A DNA stretch of 64,000 nt from Streptomyces sp. NBC_01445 (GTDB taxonomy: Bacteria > Actinomycetota > Actinomycetes > Streptomycetales > Streptomycetaceae): positions 2,356,001-2,420,000 of the forward strand of contig NZ_CP109485.1 in the NCBI RefSeq assembly GCF_035918235.1. Direction: 5' to 3'. The position numbers and the translations under genes are program-made. Shown one piece after another: positions 14,088 through 23,371 of the stretch (within the stretch, counting starts at the first letter, position 1; each line of letters opens with the position of its first letter). The notes beneath the pieces were generated by a model. The model saw only the letters and a program-made list of their open reading frames with translations. It searched no databases and was not told where the DNA came from.

Positions 14088-16688
14088 TCACGTCGATGGG
14101 AAGACGGCGCCTACGTCGTCTGCGGTGATGAATCGCCCACGAGAGGGAGCGAGCAACTTGCCTAGCCAGCCGTCTTCTTGTGGCAGGAGCGCCTCGATCC
14201 TCGTACGCGCTTCACCGCGTGCTTCGGCGTTATTGTCACCGCACAGTGCGTCGTACTGGCGGAGCCGGTCGGCCAGCACGTCGTAGAGCCTCACAGCCGC
14301 GCCGTGGTTGACTAGCACAATCTTGTCGTGGGCCGCTTCGGCAGCGTCGTCCTGGGTCGCGGTCGCCGGGGTGAGTAGGCAGCCGAAGACGCGGGTCTTC
14401 CCAGACCGCCTGGTCTCGACCTCGATCTGTCCGAGCAGTTGGTTCACGTCGCCGCGGTTGAGCGGATTGGGCTCGCCCTTCGGGACGGTCTTGACCTCCC
14501 AGACGCGGCGCTCGGCTCGCTTGACTGTGGACCACGTCCACCGGCAGTCCGTAGCGCTCTGTTCCCTCCTCGGTGGGCGTTCACCACTGGCACCCACGAG
14601 GCGAGCAAGCCTGGTCAATCCTTCGCACTGCTGATCGTGGCTGCCAGTGAGCAGGGCGCGCCCTTCAGACAGGACACGGTCGAGCCGAACACCGGCTTCA
14701 CGCCGCCACTCGTCCCATGCAAGGAAGAATCGGTCGGTGTCGTCAGCGGCGTGTTCGTAGCCTTCAAGGTCGGCGACTGTGCGAGCCAGTCGGCGGAACC
14801 ACGTGGTCCGGGGCCCGCCAGCAGTGGCCTCTTCCAGCGCCCTGCGCGCGGCGACCTGGTCTTGGGGGCGTCCTCGGTCGAAGTGGGCATGGGCCTCTAC
14901 ATAGCGCCAGAACGCTGCATGCTCGGTTTCGCCGGCTATGGCGAGTTGGGCGGCTGCTTCGCTCGCCTTCTTGGCTGCTCCTGCGTGGTCGCCGAGCCAG
15001 AGGTCGGTCGCTGCAGAGACCTCAGCGTCAGCGCTGGAGACGTCGCTGCTTCCGCGGGCGCTACGGCCGGGACGAGCCTTACGAGGAGGGTCCATCGGGG
15101 CTGCGGCTTCGGTAGCTGCGGGGGGCTGCGCGGCTGGTTGCCAGAAGGTGGCGCACGCACGCAGGGCGCCGTCCCAGCCCTGGTCGTAGGTCTCCAGTGC
15201 GGCACGGATGGTGGGTTCGGTACCTGCGGGGATCGACTTGCGGACTGCCGGGTCGGCGAGCATCTGGGCGAAGCTCGGGTCTAGTCCTAGGTAGAGAGAC
15301 CGATCAGTCGGTTCGCGGTTGGCGCGGCCCAGCGCCTGGGTGACTCGCTGGCCGACCCGATGGCGCATGAAACTGGCGTCGCCCAGATAGGCAACGACGA
15401 ACCGTTCGAACTCGCTGCTGGCCTGCGGGACCGTGGTGATGATGACCAGCTTGCACAGGTCGCCTGCGAGGTCGAGCCCGTCGTAGCGGCCAGCGGTGAT
15501 CAGGTGCCCTCTCGCGACTCGGCTCCAGGTCTCAACCACAGAGTCGTCGCCGGGACGAAGGCGGTAGACCTGATGCCCCTGGGCGGCAAGGGTCTCCTCA
15601 AGAGTGTCGGCTTCGGCATGGCTGGCACACAGCCATGCCGCTCGACCGCCGGCCGCCTGGGCTTGGGCGAGAGCCCAGCCGAGGACGTTCTGGCCGATGG
15701 CAGGTTCGGAACTGGGATTGAGCACCAGACGCCGTTCACCGGTCGCGCCAGCCGGCAGCGGTGACGCGGAAGCCAGGCGAGTGACCGGCCCGCCTCCCAC
15801 TCGCCGCTGGAGATCGTCCATCGAGCCGAGGGTGGCCGACAGGTAAATCCGCTGCTTCGCCCGGCTGTACTGGGTATTGAGGGCAGTCGGGGGGTGGTAC
15901 GGGCGGATCTCGATGCCAGAGGGTCCGATCAGGATGCCGCATTGGGTGAGGTGGTCGCGGACGGTGGGCCAGACATACATCGCCTCGTCCTTGAGCGCGC
16001 GGTCCGTGACAAGCGGTGAGGCCTCGATGGCATCGCGGGCCGGGCCCGAGATCGCATCCCAGTCGCTGAAGGACAACAGCTCGGGCGGGGTGCCGGGCCG
16101 GGCGGTGCCGTCGAGCATCGCGCTAAGGCCAGGGTAGGCATCGGTGTGAGCCACTACCAGCTCACAAAGCGTCTGGTAGAGCTGGCGAGCAGGGCCGGGC
16201 TTGTCGGAGATACGCAGAGTCTGCAACCCGCTGAGGGGCTGCTCGGCGAGGTGAGCGTCGTCGAAGATGACTAGGTCGGCGGCCTTCGGGATGGGGCTGC
16301 TGTTGAAGTAGACCCAATAGTTCATCACGCCGACAGCCTGGGCTTGGTGGTAGTCGTCGAGCTTGGCACCGCCGTAGTCCTTTGCGGCGAAGCGGACGAC
16401 ATCGAGTCCCAGTACTTTGGCTTCCTCTTCGACCCGCGCGGCGAGCTGGCGAGTGCCGGTCAAGTAGGCCACCGACCACCCACGGTCAAGGGCGTGATCG
16501 GCGATCAGCAACGCCAGCAGTGTTTTACCCTCGCCGGTGGGCATCTCGATGGCCAGGTCTGCAGCGTCAAGGTGCTGCTCCGCGTACGCCGCGAGGACCT
16601 GGCGCTGACCAGGCCGGAGCTGAGTGAACCTGGCCGATCCGAAATCCGCGAGGGTCTGATCGAAGTCCGGCTTCGCTATGTATGCCAC
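14088..16688 (-). CDS. DEAD/DEAH helicase fused to a PD-(D/E)XK nuclease-like domain
   Basis: 866 residues from GTG 16688, preceded by GAGGAG at a good distance; an ATG start at 16787 lacks one. Residues about 1-480 are a superfamily 2 helicase with XPD/DinG-like lobes: Q-motif-like L-R-P-G-Q-R-Q-V, Walker A M-P-T-G-E-G-K-T, Walker B V-I-F-D-D-A-H, S-A-T-L-G, and a C-terminal Q-A-L-G-R-A-N-R-E. A helical linker with a low-complexity stretch (about 500-545) follows. The C-terminal ~180 residues contain T-D-C-R-W-T-W then R-V-W-E-V-K-T-V-P-K-G, a D...E-x-K signature of PD-(D/E)XK nucleases. No iron-sulphur cysteines are evident. A defence role is inferred from the domains and neighbours. Confidence 0.88.
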   Translation of the reverse strand: MAYIAKPDFDQTLADFGSARFTQLRPGQRQVLAAYAEQHLDAADLAIEMPTGEGKTLLALLIADHALDRGWSVAYLTGTRQLAARVEEEAKVLGLDVVRFAAKDYGGAKLDDYHQAQAVGVMNYWVYFNSSPIPKAADLVIFDDAHLAEQPLSGLQTLRISDKPGPARQLYQTLCELVVAHTDAYPGLSAMLDGTARPGTPPELLSFSDWDAISGPARDAIEASPLVTDRALKDEAMYVWPTVRDHLTQCGILIGPSGIEIRPYHPPTALNTQYSRAKQRIYLSATLGSMDDLQRRVGGGPVTRLASASPLPAGATGERRLVLNPSSEPAIGQNVLGWALAQAQAAGGRAAWLCASHAEADTLEETLAAQGHQVYRLRPGDDSVVETWSRVARGHLITAGRYDGLDLAGDLCKLVIITTVPQASSEFERFVVAYLGDASFMRHRVGQRVTQALGRANREPTDRSLYLGLDPSFAQMLADPAVRKSIPAGTEPTIRAALETYDQGWDGALRACATFWQPAAQPPAATEAAAPMDPPRKARPGRSARGSSDVSSADAEVSAATDLWLGDHAGAAKKASEAAAQLAIAGETEHAAFWRYVEAHAHFDRGRPQDQVAARRALEEATAGGPRTTWFRRLARTVADLEGYEHAADDTDRFFLAWDEWRREAGVRLDRVLSEGRALLTGSHDQQCEGLTRLARLVGASGERPPRREQSATDCRWTWSTVKRAERRVWEVKTVPKGEPNPLNRGDVNQLLGQIEVETRRSGKTRVFGCLLTPATATQDDAAEAAHDKIVLVNHGAAVRLYDVLADRLRQYDALCGDNNAEARGEARTRIEALLPQEDGWLGKLLAPSRGRFITADDVGAVFPST

Positions 16689-16943
16689 CGTTCGCTCCTC
16701 ACTCGTAAGGTGAGAACCATACGGCGCAGGCCGGTGTCTCGGCGGCACTATTTCCGTTCGTGCGGCGGGCGTTGAGCGAACCATCACAGGTCTATCAACG
16801 GGATCGTCTTCCGCCAGCCAGTCACGTCAGAGGATCCGGCGTTCGGGCACGTGGACTTGGCAGACAAGGAGCCGTCTCCATCGCCGGCTTGAGTGTGGGG
16901 AGTGTAGGGGGCGGGTCTTGGTGGACCGTGCGCCCCCGCCGCC

Positions 16944-17330
16944 CTACCGTGCCCACAGTTCTGGCGTGTCCATCAGGGGCAGGACACCACCGACGCACCC
17001 AGCGGTGAGCGCGTCGCCGTGGTCCTCGTGCTCGCTCTCCAGCTCGGCGGGGAGGTTGCGCTGGCACCACCAGCGCGCGTTCTCACTGTCCGCCTCCACT
17101 GCGTCCTGGACGGACCCCTGGGGGTCGGACGTACGGGCCACGCTGTCAGGGATGCGGGCGGTGTCCTTGTGCTCCCGGCCGAATGACCTGCCTGCTTGGT
17201 AGGCCTCCCAGACGGGGCCGCTGGGGGACGGTGAGGCTTTGGCCGCCGCGCCCGGGTCCTCCATGTGCCCGCAGCCGACGGCACTCAGCAGCAATACGGT
17301 CACAGCAGCCGCGACCTTCAGTCGACTCAT
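16944..17330 (-). CDS. Small lipoprotein
   Basis: 128 residues from ATG 17330. M-S-R-L-K is followed by a hydrophobic signal segment and a lipobox-like S-A-V-G-C, so the mature protein should be lipid-anchored at Cys ~21. The mature part is charged, with W-E-A-Y-Q-A-G-R-S-F, W-W-C-Q-R-N and T-A-G-C-V-G-G, the two cysteines possibly forming a disulphide. The frame extends upstream without a stop, but only this start gives a signal peptide. The function is unknown. Confidence 0.78.
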   Translation of the reverse strand: MSRLKVAAAVTVLLLSAVGCGHMEDPGAAAKASPSPSGPVWEAYQAGRSFGREHKDTARIPDSVARTSDPQGSVQDAVEADSENARWWCQRNLPAELESEHEDHGDALTAGCVGGVLPLMDTPELWAR

Positions 17331-17582
17331 CCCAGCCCCCCGGGTGTATCCCGCCTCGTCGCCTGCACCATAGGCCTGGCCCTGGGGTGCCGTCAGAGGC
17401 TTGCAGGAGACGACCGACCACCTCCCTCGCTTCCGCCGATGCTGCACCGAGTAGCGGGGCGCCTCCGTGTTTGCCCTCCGTGGGAGCCGAGGCCAATGCA
17501 CCATTTCAGTGGGCCCGGTGATCAGATCCTGGGAAGCTGAGCGTCGTACGACTCGAAGCCGAGAGAGACGGAGCGCCCCGCC

Positions 17583-18797
17583 TTGATCATCCTGGACACG
17601 AACATCCTGCACAAAGGGCCAGACACCGTCACGACCGACCTCTTAAAAACGATCCAGACCGCTGGCGTGGAAAGGGTGGGCATCCCGTCGATTGCGCTGG
17701 AGGAGCTCGTTGCCCAGCGCGTGAACCCTTACCGGGCCCGCTACGAGGGCGCCTTGGAGGCTTGGGTAAAGATCGCCCAGGACACCCCATGGAGCCTGCC
17801 GCAGAAACTCCCGAAGGTGAACATCAGTCGGTACGCGCAACATTGGCGCATGCGGTATAGGCAGGTCGGCGAGGCGCTGCCGTCTGACCACAGCATCCTT
17901 GAAGACGCTCTGACTCGGGAGATGAACCTCCTGCCGCCCTGCAAGCTGGTCGGCGCAGACGGCGGCAACAAGGGCCACAAGGTCGGAGCACGCGACGCGG
18001 CGATATGGCTGACCGCAACCCGCTACGCCGCGGCTCACCCCGATGAGACGGTCTATTTCGTCAGCGCCAACACTCACGACTTCGGTAGCGGAGCCCCCTA
18101 CCCGCACCCGATGAGTACCGACCTTGAAGGCGTCGAGGAAGGGCGATTTGTTCACCTCACCAACGTGAATGAGCTGGTCGAACTCTTCGCAACGAAGACG
18201 ACTCCGGACGGCGATGCGGTCCGAGCAGTGCTTGAGTCGCCGTCCACAGCTCGCCTCATCGAACACGAGGCATACCGCCACTGGAGATCCAGCCGGTTCC
18301 GCCAGTCACTCACCTCGGGGCGTTTCGAGGCAACGGTCTTCCCCATGAGCGATCCAGCTCCGGTTCGAGGATGGATTGAGAGACCATCGGCCACGCTTGA
18401 CAGCATCGGAGAGGTGAAGGCTCACAGCATCGGAGACCAGGTGTGGTGTTCCGTAGCGGCGGGTTGGACACTCATGGGCCCCGCCGAGTTCCGCGTGAAC
18501 GCGCCGCGGATGGTTGCGTGCAACTGGCAGACCCGCATCCTCATCAGCACGACGCAGGGCGACAGGGAACCGTCCCTGTTGCGCTCCGATCCCCCGCAGC
18601 CAACCACGGCCGAACAGCTCCAGAACCTCCATCCCTGGGAGATGGAGGTGCAGCCTATGACTGATGACCTCAGAGGGAGCTATGAGCGCCACATCTATCG
18701 ACCCATCGGAAGTAACGGCGACGATGACGAGCCGGGGTACGTCCTCGATATCTGGGACCCGCGCGACAGGCTCCCCCATGCACTCGACGAGATCTAG
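17583..18797 (+). CDS. PIN-domain protein (DUF4935-like), candidate ribonuclease
   Basis: 404 residues from TTG 17583. The N-terminal PIN-like nuclease domain (residues 1-~195) begins I-I-L-D-T-N-I-L with the first acidic residue. Further candidates are E in I-A-L-E-E-L-V and D in G-A-R-D-A-A-I-W, then Y-F-V-S-A-N-T-H-D-F. The C-terminal ~200 residues are beta-rich and unrecognised. Single-gene PIN proteins of this length are usually not VapC toxins, and no antitoxin gene is adjacent. Its position between a helicase-nuclease and an HNH nuclease suggests a role in nucleic-acid defence. Confidence 0.82.
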   Translation: MIILDTNILHKGPDTVTTDLLKTIQTAGVERVGIPSIALEELVAQRVNPYRARYEGALEAWVKIAQDTPWSLPQKLPKVNISRYAQHWRMRYRQVGEALPSDHSILEDALTREMNLLPPCKLVGADGGNKGHKVGARDAAIWLTATRYAAAHPDETVYFVSANTHDFGSGAPYPHPMSTDLEGVEEGRFVHLTNVNELVELFATKTTPDGDAVRAVLESPSTARLIEHEAYRHWRSSRFRQSLTSGRFEATVFPMSDPAPVRGWIERPSATLDSIGEVKAHSIGDQVWCSVAAGWTLMGPAEFRVNAPRMVACNWQTRILISTTQGDREPSLLRSDPPQPTTAEQLQNLHPWEMEVQPMTDDLRGSYERHIYRPIGSNGDDDEPGYVLDIWDPRDRLPHALDEI

Positions 18798-19021
18798 TAC
18801 TCCAGCCGGACTTCTTCATTAGCGCTGGTCAACGGCTTGGGCGTGGAGAGTGCAGCGGGTTGGAATGAGGGTGGGACGGTCTGGCGGTATGAGCTGGGGG
18901 GATTTGACCCTCCAGGTGTGATTACCGTAGTGACTCCTCAGCGGCTGTGGGCCATGTGCGGGCCACCGAAGCGCCACCGGGGCCAGTCGTAGTGTCCGCG
19001 TATGCGGCGGTCTTGAAACCG

Positions 19022-19798
19022 TCACGATTGGGCGGTCTCTGTCACGGAGCGCGGTCTCGGCAGCTTTGCTCCCTGGATACTGGTCTGCTCCCGGACCAGT
19101 AGGCGCAGTTCGGCCGGCGTGGGCCATGGGGCACTGCGGTGAATCATGCGGTGGCAGTTCGAGCAGATCAACGCGAGGTCCGCCAACTTCGTGGTGCCTT
19201 CCCCGGCCTCGTAGAGCGGCACCACGTGGTGGCACTCGATGTAGCCCTCGCCCCGCTCGCCGTAGACCCTGGCGAAGTCGAACCCGCACGCCTCGCAGGA
19301 CAGGGTGCCTCCCCGCTTGAGAACCGACGCCATCTTCTTCTTGCGGAGCCCCTTGCTGCGTTCGCGTGTCCGGTAGCGTCGGTAGAGAACGCGTCCCTCG
19401 GGCGCGCTGACGTCGTCGTCCAAGTCCTCGTCTTCGGGCAGTGGTACGGGCTGGAACTCACCAGACCGCAGGCCCTCACGAAGAAGCTCGGCTGCACGTG
19501 CCATCTCTGCCGGACGGTTCAGGAAGTCTCGCAGTACCTCGCCGTCCAGCTGCCCGCCGTTTGTTGGCTTGCCCGTGTAGTCAGGGTGGAAGCTGGCGAT
19601 GTTGAGGCTCTTGTAGGCCGCCCCATTGCGGTTCCGGTACTCGGCCCCGCGCTCCTCCGCCGGGTAGGCAGCGAGGAGTTGGAGGAGGTCAGACAGCTCT
19701 CCGATCCGCGGGTCCGAGGAGGAGAGCCCTTGCCAGCCGTTCCGAGCGACAACATCACACGCGAGGATCAGCTCTGCGGTCGGCCGGACCGCCACCAC
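19022..19798 (-). CDS. HNH endonuclease
   Basis: 258 residues from GTG 19798; the open frame extends further but into proline-rich sequence antisense to the next gene. The N-terminal ~110 residues carry E-L-I-L-A-C-D-V-V-A-R-N-G-W and A-S-F-H-P-D-Y-T-G, typical of actinobacterial McrA-like HNH proteins. The C-terminal HNH has C-E-A-C-G-F-D-F, E-C-H-H-V-V-P-L, D-L-A-L-I-C-S-N-C-H-R-M, so the catalytic His and a Cys4 zinc site are complete. Such enzymes commonly act on modified or foreign DNA. The divergent neighbour is the TPR/Sel1 protein. Confidence 0.88.
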   Translation of the reverse strand: MVAVRPTAELILACDVVARNGWQGLSSSDPRIGELSDLLQLLAAYPAEERGAEYRNRNGAAYKSLNIASFHPDYTGKPTNGGQLDGEVLRDFLNRPAEMARAAELLREGLRSGEFQPVPLPEDEDLDDDVSAPEGRVLYRRYRTRERSKGLRKKKMASVLKRGGTLSCEACGFDFARVYGERGEGYIECHHVVPLYEAGEGTTKLADLALICSNCHRMIHRSAPWPTPAELRLLVREQTSIQGAKLPRPRSVTETAQS

Positions 19799-19944
19799 GA
19801 CCGTCCGTCGAACCGGCCGCTGCTGCCGGCGACGGGGAGGCTCTCCTTGATGCGGGTGACGAGCTGGCGGAGGCTGGGCGTCTGGACGAGGCCCTGGCAT
19901 GGTTCGAACGCGCGGCGGCTGGCGGGGTTGACGATGCTCTCCTG

Positions 19945-21318
19945 ATGGCTGCTGGCCACCTTCTGGCTGCGGGGCGTCCGGAGGAGGCACTGACGTGGTA
20001 CGAGCGGGCCGCCGCCGATGGGCGACCTAAGCCGCTTCGGTGGGCAGCAACTGACCTGACCAGGGCCGGGTACCGCGACGAAGCCGTGGTCTGGTACGCG
20101 CGGACCGCCGCTGCACAACGGACACCGAGCGCTTACCGCTGGGCGGCCGACCGCATGGTCCAGGCGGATCATCTGGATCAGGCTCTCGTCCGCTACCAGC
20201 ATGCGGCCGATGCCGGCGACAGCGATGCACTGCTCGTGGCGGGCGACCGACTAGTGGACGCCGACCGTCTAGATGAGGCTCTGCAGTGGTACGAACGTAC
20301 GGCCCAGGCCGGTGACTTGCGAGCTCTCCACTGGGCAGCACGCCGGTTGGTGACGGCAGGCCGAGCGGACGAGGCCCTTGCCTGGCTGGAAAGGGCAGCC
20401 GGTCTGGGCGATGAGGAGGCCCTGAGCCTGGTGGGCGATCAGCTTGCGGAGGCCGGACGCCTGGATGAGGCCCTTGCCTGGTATGGGCGTGCAGCAGACG
20501 CAGGTGATGTCGCGGCACTTCACGCAGCAGGTGATCGGTTGGCTGACGCGGGGCGCCTGAGCGACGCCCTTTCCTGGTATGAACGAGCCGCCACTCGGTC
20601 GGGGCCGCGTCACCTCCGCCGGGCGGGTGACCGACTGGCTGAGTCGGCACGTTGGGACGAGGCGCTGTTGTGCTTCGAGCGGGCCGCCGAGTACGGCGAC
20701 ACGGAGGCTCTGCGCTGGGCCGGTAACCGGCTGGTGGCGGAGGGACGCCTGGAAGAGGCTCTGGTGTGGTTCGAGCGCGCTGCCGATCACGGCGACGCAC
20801 GGGCGCTCGTTCCGGCGGGTGATCGGTTGGCGGAGGAGGGGCGTCTGGACGACGCGCTTCCCTGGTACGAACACGCAGCCGCTCATGGGGACGCCAACGC
20901 GATGCGCAAGGCCGCGCACGAACTATGGCGTGCGGCACGCTTCCTCGAAGCACAGCTATGGTTCGAGCGCGCAGCTGCCGATGGGAGCTATGAGGTGCTT
21001 CGATGGGCGGCCGACCGACTGGTGATGGCGGATCGTCTCGACGACGCGCTTCCCTGGTACGAACGAGCAGCCGTCAAGGGCGACACCAACGCGCTGCAGG
21101 TAGCGGCCAGTCAACTGGCCATCGCAGGCCGGCAGGAGGACGCACTTGCCTGGTTCTGGCGCGCTGCCGATGCCGGCGTCAGCTTGGGCAGCGGCTGGTT
21201 CCCTGCCCTGAGGCTCGGGCTTCTTGGCGACGAAGCCGATGTGCTCCTGCGCTACGGGCGGGACCCCGCCGGGCGCCTCGCACACAAATGGCAGATGGAT
21301 CCTGAATCAGAGGAGTAG
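19945..21318 (+). CDS. Sel1/TPR-like repeat protein, probably truncated at its 5' end
   Basis: 457 residues made almost wholly of ~33-residue helical repeats with the consensus G-D-R-L-A-x-A-G-R-L-D-E-A-L-x-W-Y-E-R-A-A, about thirteen units. Codons in the same frame continue the repeat upstream from 19945 to about 19809 (E-A-L-L-D-A-G-D-E-L-A-E-A-G-R) without an ATG, GTG or TTG start, and then meet the start of the divergent HNH gene. The original 5' end has probably been lost in a rearrangement. Repeats of this kind mediate protein-protein contacts, and no catalytic domain is visible. Confidence 0.8.
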   Translation: MAAGHLLAAGRPEEALTWYERAAADGRPKPLRWAATDLTRAGYRDEAVVWYARTAAAQRTPSAYRWAADRMVQADHLDQALVRYQHAADAGDSDALLVAGDRLVDADRLDEALQWYERTAQAGDLRALHWAARRLVTAGRADEALAWLERAAGLGDEEALSLVGDQLAEAGRLDEALAWYGRAADAGDVAALHAAGDRLADAGRLSDALSWYERAATRSGPRHLRRAGDRLAESARWDEALLCFERAAEYGDTEALRWAGNRLVAEGRLEEALVWFERAADHGDARALVPAGDRLAEEGRLDDALPWYEHAAAHGDANAMRKAAHELWRAARFLEAQLWFERAAADGSYEVLRWAADRLVMADRLDDALPWYERAAVKGDTNALQVAASQLAIAGRQEDALAWFWRAADAGVSLGSGWFPALRLGLLGDEADVLLRYGRDPAGRLAHKWQMDPESEE

Positions 21319-21685
21319 TGCCGAACTCCCTATACCCCAGCCGAGACAAGATCTCGGGTACCAGGTACCTGGGCGTGGCCAACCTCGCGTGAGGGAGTCT
21401 CGTTTGGGTGCTCTTTCCAAGAGCCGCGAACCGCGCCTGGGTGGGTGGTATCTCCCCAGCTGACCGCGTTTCCGACCGTGCGAGGAGTTTCCAGCGATCG
21501 CCGTCAATTCCTGGGCCGCTCTTCGGGAACGGGGGTCGTCACCAGCGGAGCCCGAACACTCCCACCACAAGTCCCCGCCTGTCCTGCGGAATCTTGAACG
21601 GAACTTTGCTGCCGCTTGACGCCGATCTCGACTGCGAACCCTGCAAGCCATTTAAGGTCTTTGGGCTGGTGAGCCAACGGAGGGG
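21319..21685. other. 367-bp spacer upstream of the toxin operon
   Basis: No credible gene. GC is a little lower than the neighbours, and it should contain the promoter of the WXG100-toxin-immunity operon. GGAGG is found just before ATG 21686. No operator or hairpin stands out. Confidence 0.35.
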
Positions 21686-22072
21686 ATGGGGCACGACACC
21701 ATGGGTGACAAGGGCAGTGACGGCGGCGGCGAGATACTCGACATCAAGATCGCCGACTTGAAGGCGACGGCCCCGCATTTCCACACGCACAGCACCGACC
21801 TCGCAAAGGCACTGACCAAGCTCAAGACGGGCCTGGCGGCAGCTGGTTCACCGTGGGGGGATGACAAGCAGGGCAAGCAGTTCCATGGGCACTACGGCCC
21901 GAACGTGAAGCAGATGAAGCACGCCGCCGAGATCCTGGCTCTCGGCCTGGCCAGCATCCACGACGCCATGAAGGACATGGCGGACGGCCACATCGACAAC
22001 GAAGAGCTCGTCCGCTCGATGTTCAGCAAGATCAAGGCCACACCGCACGACAGTCACGGAACCGACCAGTGA
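21686..22072 (+). CDS. WXG100-like Esx protein of a toxin operon
   Basis: 128 residues (or 123 if translation starts at ATG 21701). The core is a two-helix Esx-type protein: the turn S-P-W-G-D-D-K carries the W-x-G signature, followed by a helix with F-H-G-H-Y-G. The C-terminus is extended by 30 charged residues. Its stop overlaps the toxin's GTG start by four bases. Esx proteins are exported by the type VII system and often accompany LXG or polymorphic toxins, so this is the likely secretion partner. Confidence 0.8.
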   Translation: MGHDTMGDKGSDGGGEILDIKIADLKATAPHFHTHSTDLAKALTKLKTGLAAAGSPWGDDKQGKQFHGHYGPNVKQMKHAAEILALGLASIHDAMKDMADGHIDNEELVRSMFSKIKATPHDSHGTDQ

Positions 22073-23337
22073 GCGTGGCCGACAAGGCGAAGAAGATCGT
22101 CCAGGACATGACCGGCATGTGGTGGCCGGATGCCGACGAGGACGGTCTACGACACGCGGCCAAGGCGTGGCGGGACTTCGCCGACGACCTCGAAGACGTC
22201 ACGGCCGCCGCGAACAAGTCGGCCCGCGGCATCATCACGCACAACAAGGGCGAGGCGATATCCGCCTTTGACGACCCGTACTGGCGCCGCTACTACTACG
22301 ACGGGCATGGCTGGCTCCAGGACATGATCGACGGTGCCCGCGACATGGCAAAGTCGCTCGATCAGTACGCCGATGCTGTCCACCACGCCGTCAAGCGTCT
22401 GGAACACGAGCTGGAGATCGTCGGCGCAACCATTGCCGCCGGAACCCTGCTGGCCGTTTTCACCGCCGGCATCTCCGAAGCCGCCGCAGCCGCGGCCACC
22501 GCGACAATCGTCGACTTGGCCGCCACCCTTGGCGTGGCTGTCTCGACTGAGATAGCCACCATCGCGGGCACCACCCTGGCCACCGCGGCCATGGCGGGCA
22601 TCGAATCGATCACCGTCGACCTGGCCGTCACCCAGCCCGTCGCCATTGGCACCGGAGAGAGCAAGGGCCTTAACCTCGACGAGGCCCATCAGGCCCTGCT
22701 CTACGGCGCCCTCACCGGCGGAGCTCTCGGCGGCGCGGGCGCCACCTACCGCGCCGCGCAGAACGCGGGCGGAATGACCGAACTGCTCGGCGGCGTGCGC
22801 GTGTCTGGCTTCGGACCGCAGGTCGCCATCGCGGGCGGCGAATCGGCAGGCCTCGACGACCTCGGACTGCTCATCAAGGGTGACGGGGAGCCCAACGCTT
22901 GGCCACGGAGCAAGCGCAAGGGTGCACAGAAGCCGAAGTACAGAGGTGATCTCGCAGGTGATGAGGGGCAGAAGGGAGCCCACACCATCGAGCGGCACGT
23001 CGAGAAGACAGACCGCGATCTGCGTGCCCGGCTGCGCTCCGACAAGAAGATCACCGGAAGCTCCAGCTTCATCAACGAGCAGTCGGCCCAAGACCTCACC
23101 GACCGGGCGATCGTCCAGAAGCAGCACGATGTACGACGCTGGCTGGAGAACACGTCCAGCGGGCAAAAGGTGATCAAGGTGGACTTCGGTGACGAAGTCA
23201 CCGGTCGTAGCATCTCCCGCGAGGACTTCATCCGTGGCACCGGGCCCCACGACGTGCATCAAGTGCAGCTCATCCTACGTCGAGATCCGGACATGCCCAG
23301 CGGCTTCCGCATCCACACGTCCTACCCCGTCGCCTGA
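22069..23337 (+). CDS. Polymorphic toxin with C-terminal RNase A-like domain
   Basis: 422 residues from GTG 22069. Residues 1-~130 form the helical, type VII-like targeting region (W-R-D-F-A-D-D-L-E-D-V). Residues ~120-215 are an alanine/threonine-rich segment that may cross or insert into membranes. The C-terminal ~125 residues fit the bacterial RNase A-like (CdiA-CT type) toxin: G-A-H-T-I-E-R-H-V as the first catalytic His region, S-S-S-F-I-N-E, and a final beta strand R-I-H-T-S-Y-P. Secreted toxins of this kind cleave RNA in neighbouring cells. The immunity gene follows 34 bases later. Confidence 0.85.
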   Translation: MSVADKAKKIVQDMTGMWWPDADEDGLRHAAKAWRDFADDLEDVTAAANKSARGIITHNKGEAISAFDDPYWRRYYYDGHGWLQDMIDGARDMAKSLDQYADAVHHAVKRLEHELEIVGATIAAGTLLAVFTAGISEAAAAAATATIVDLAATLGVAVSTEIATIAGTTLATAAMAGIESITVDLAVTQPVAIGTGESKGLNLDEAHQALLYGALTGGALGGAGATYRAAQNAGGMTELLGGVRVSGFGPQVAIAGGESAGLDDLGLLIKGDGEPNAWPRSKRKGAQKPKYRGDLAGDEGQKGAHTIERHVEKTDRDLRARLRSDKKITGSSSFINEQSAQDLTDRAIVQKQHDVRRWLENTSSGQKVIKVDFGDEVTGRSISREDFIRGTGPHDVHQVQLILRRDPDMPSGFRIHTSYPVA

Positions 23338-23371
23338 CCCCGAGCACCGACTAGCCACCAAGGACCGGCCC

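Noticed and set aside
17583..18797. VapBC toxin-antitoxin module
   Set aside because: The PIN protein is three times the usual VapC length and no small antitoxin gene precedes it.
19139..19945. A 268-codon plus-strand frame
   Set aside because: Antisense to the HNH gene, whose Cys/His motifs are unmistakable.
20000..21200. Tandem ~99-bp DNA repeats as a possible array
   Set aside because: They encode the 33-residue Sel1/TPR units and diverge at the nucleotide level; this is protein repeat structure, not a DNA array.
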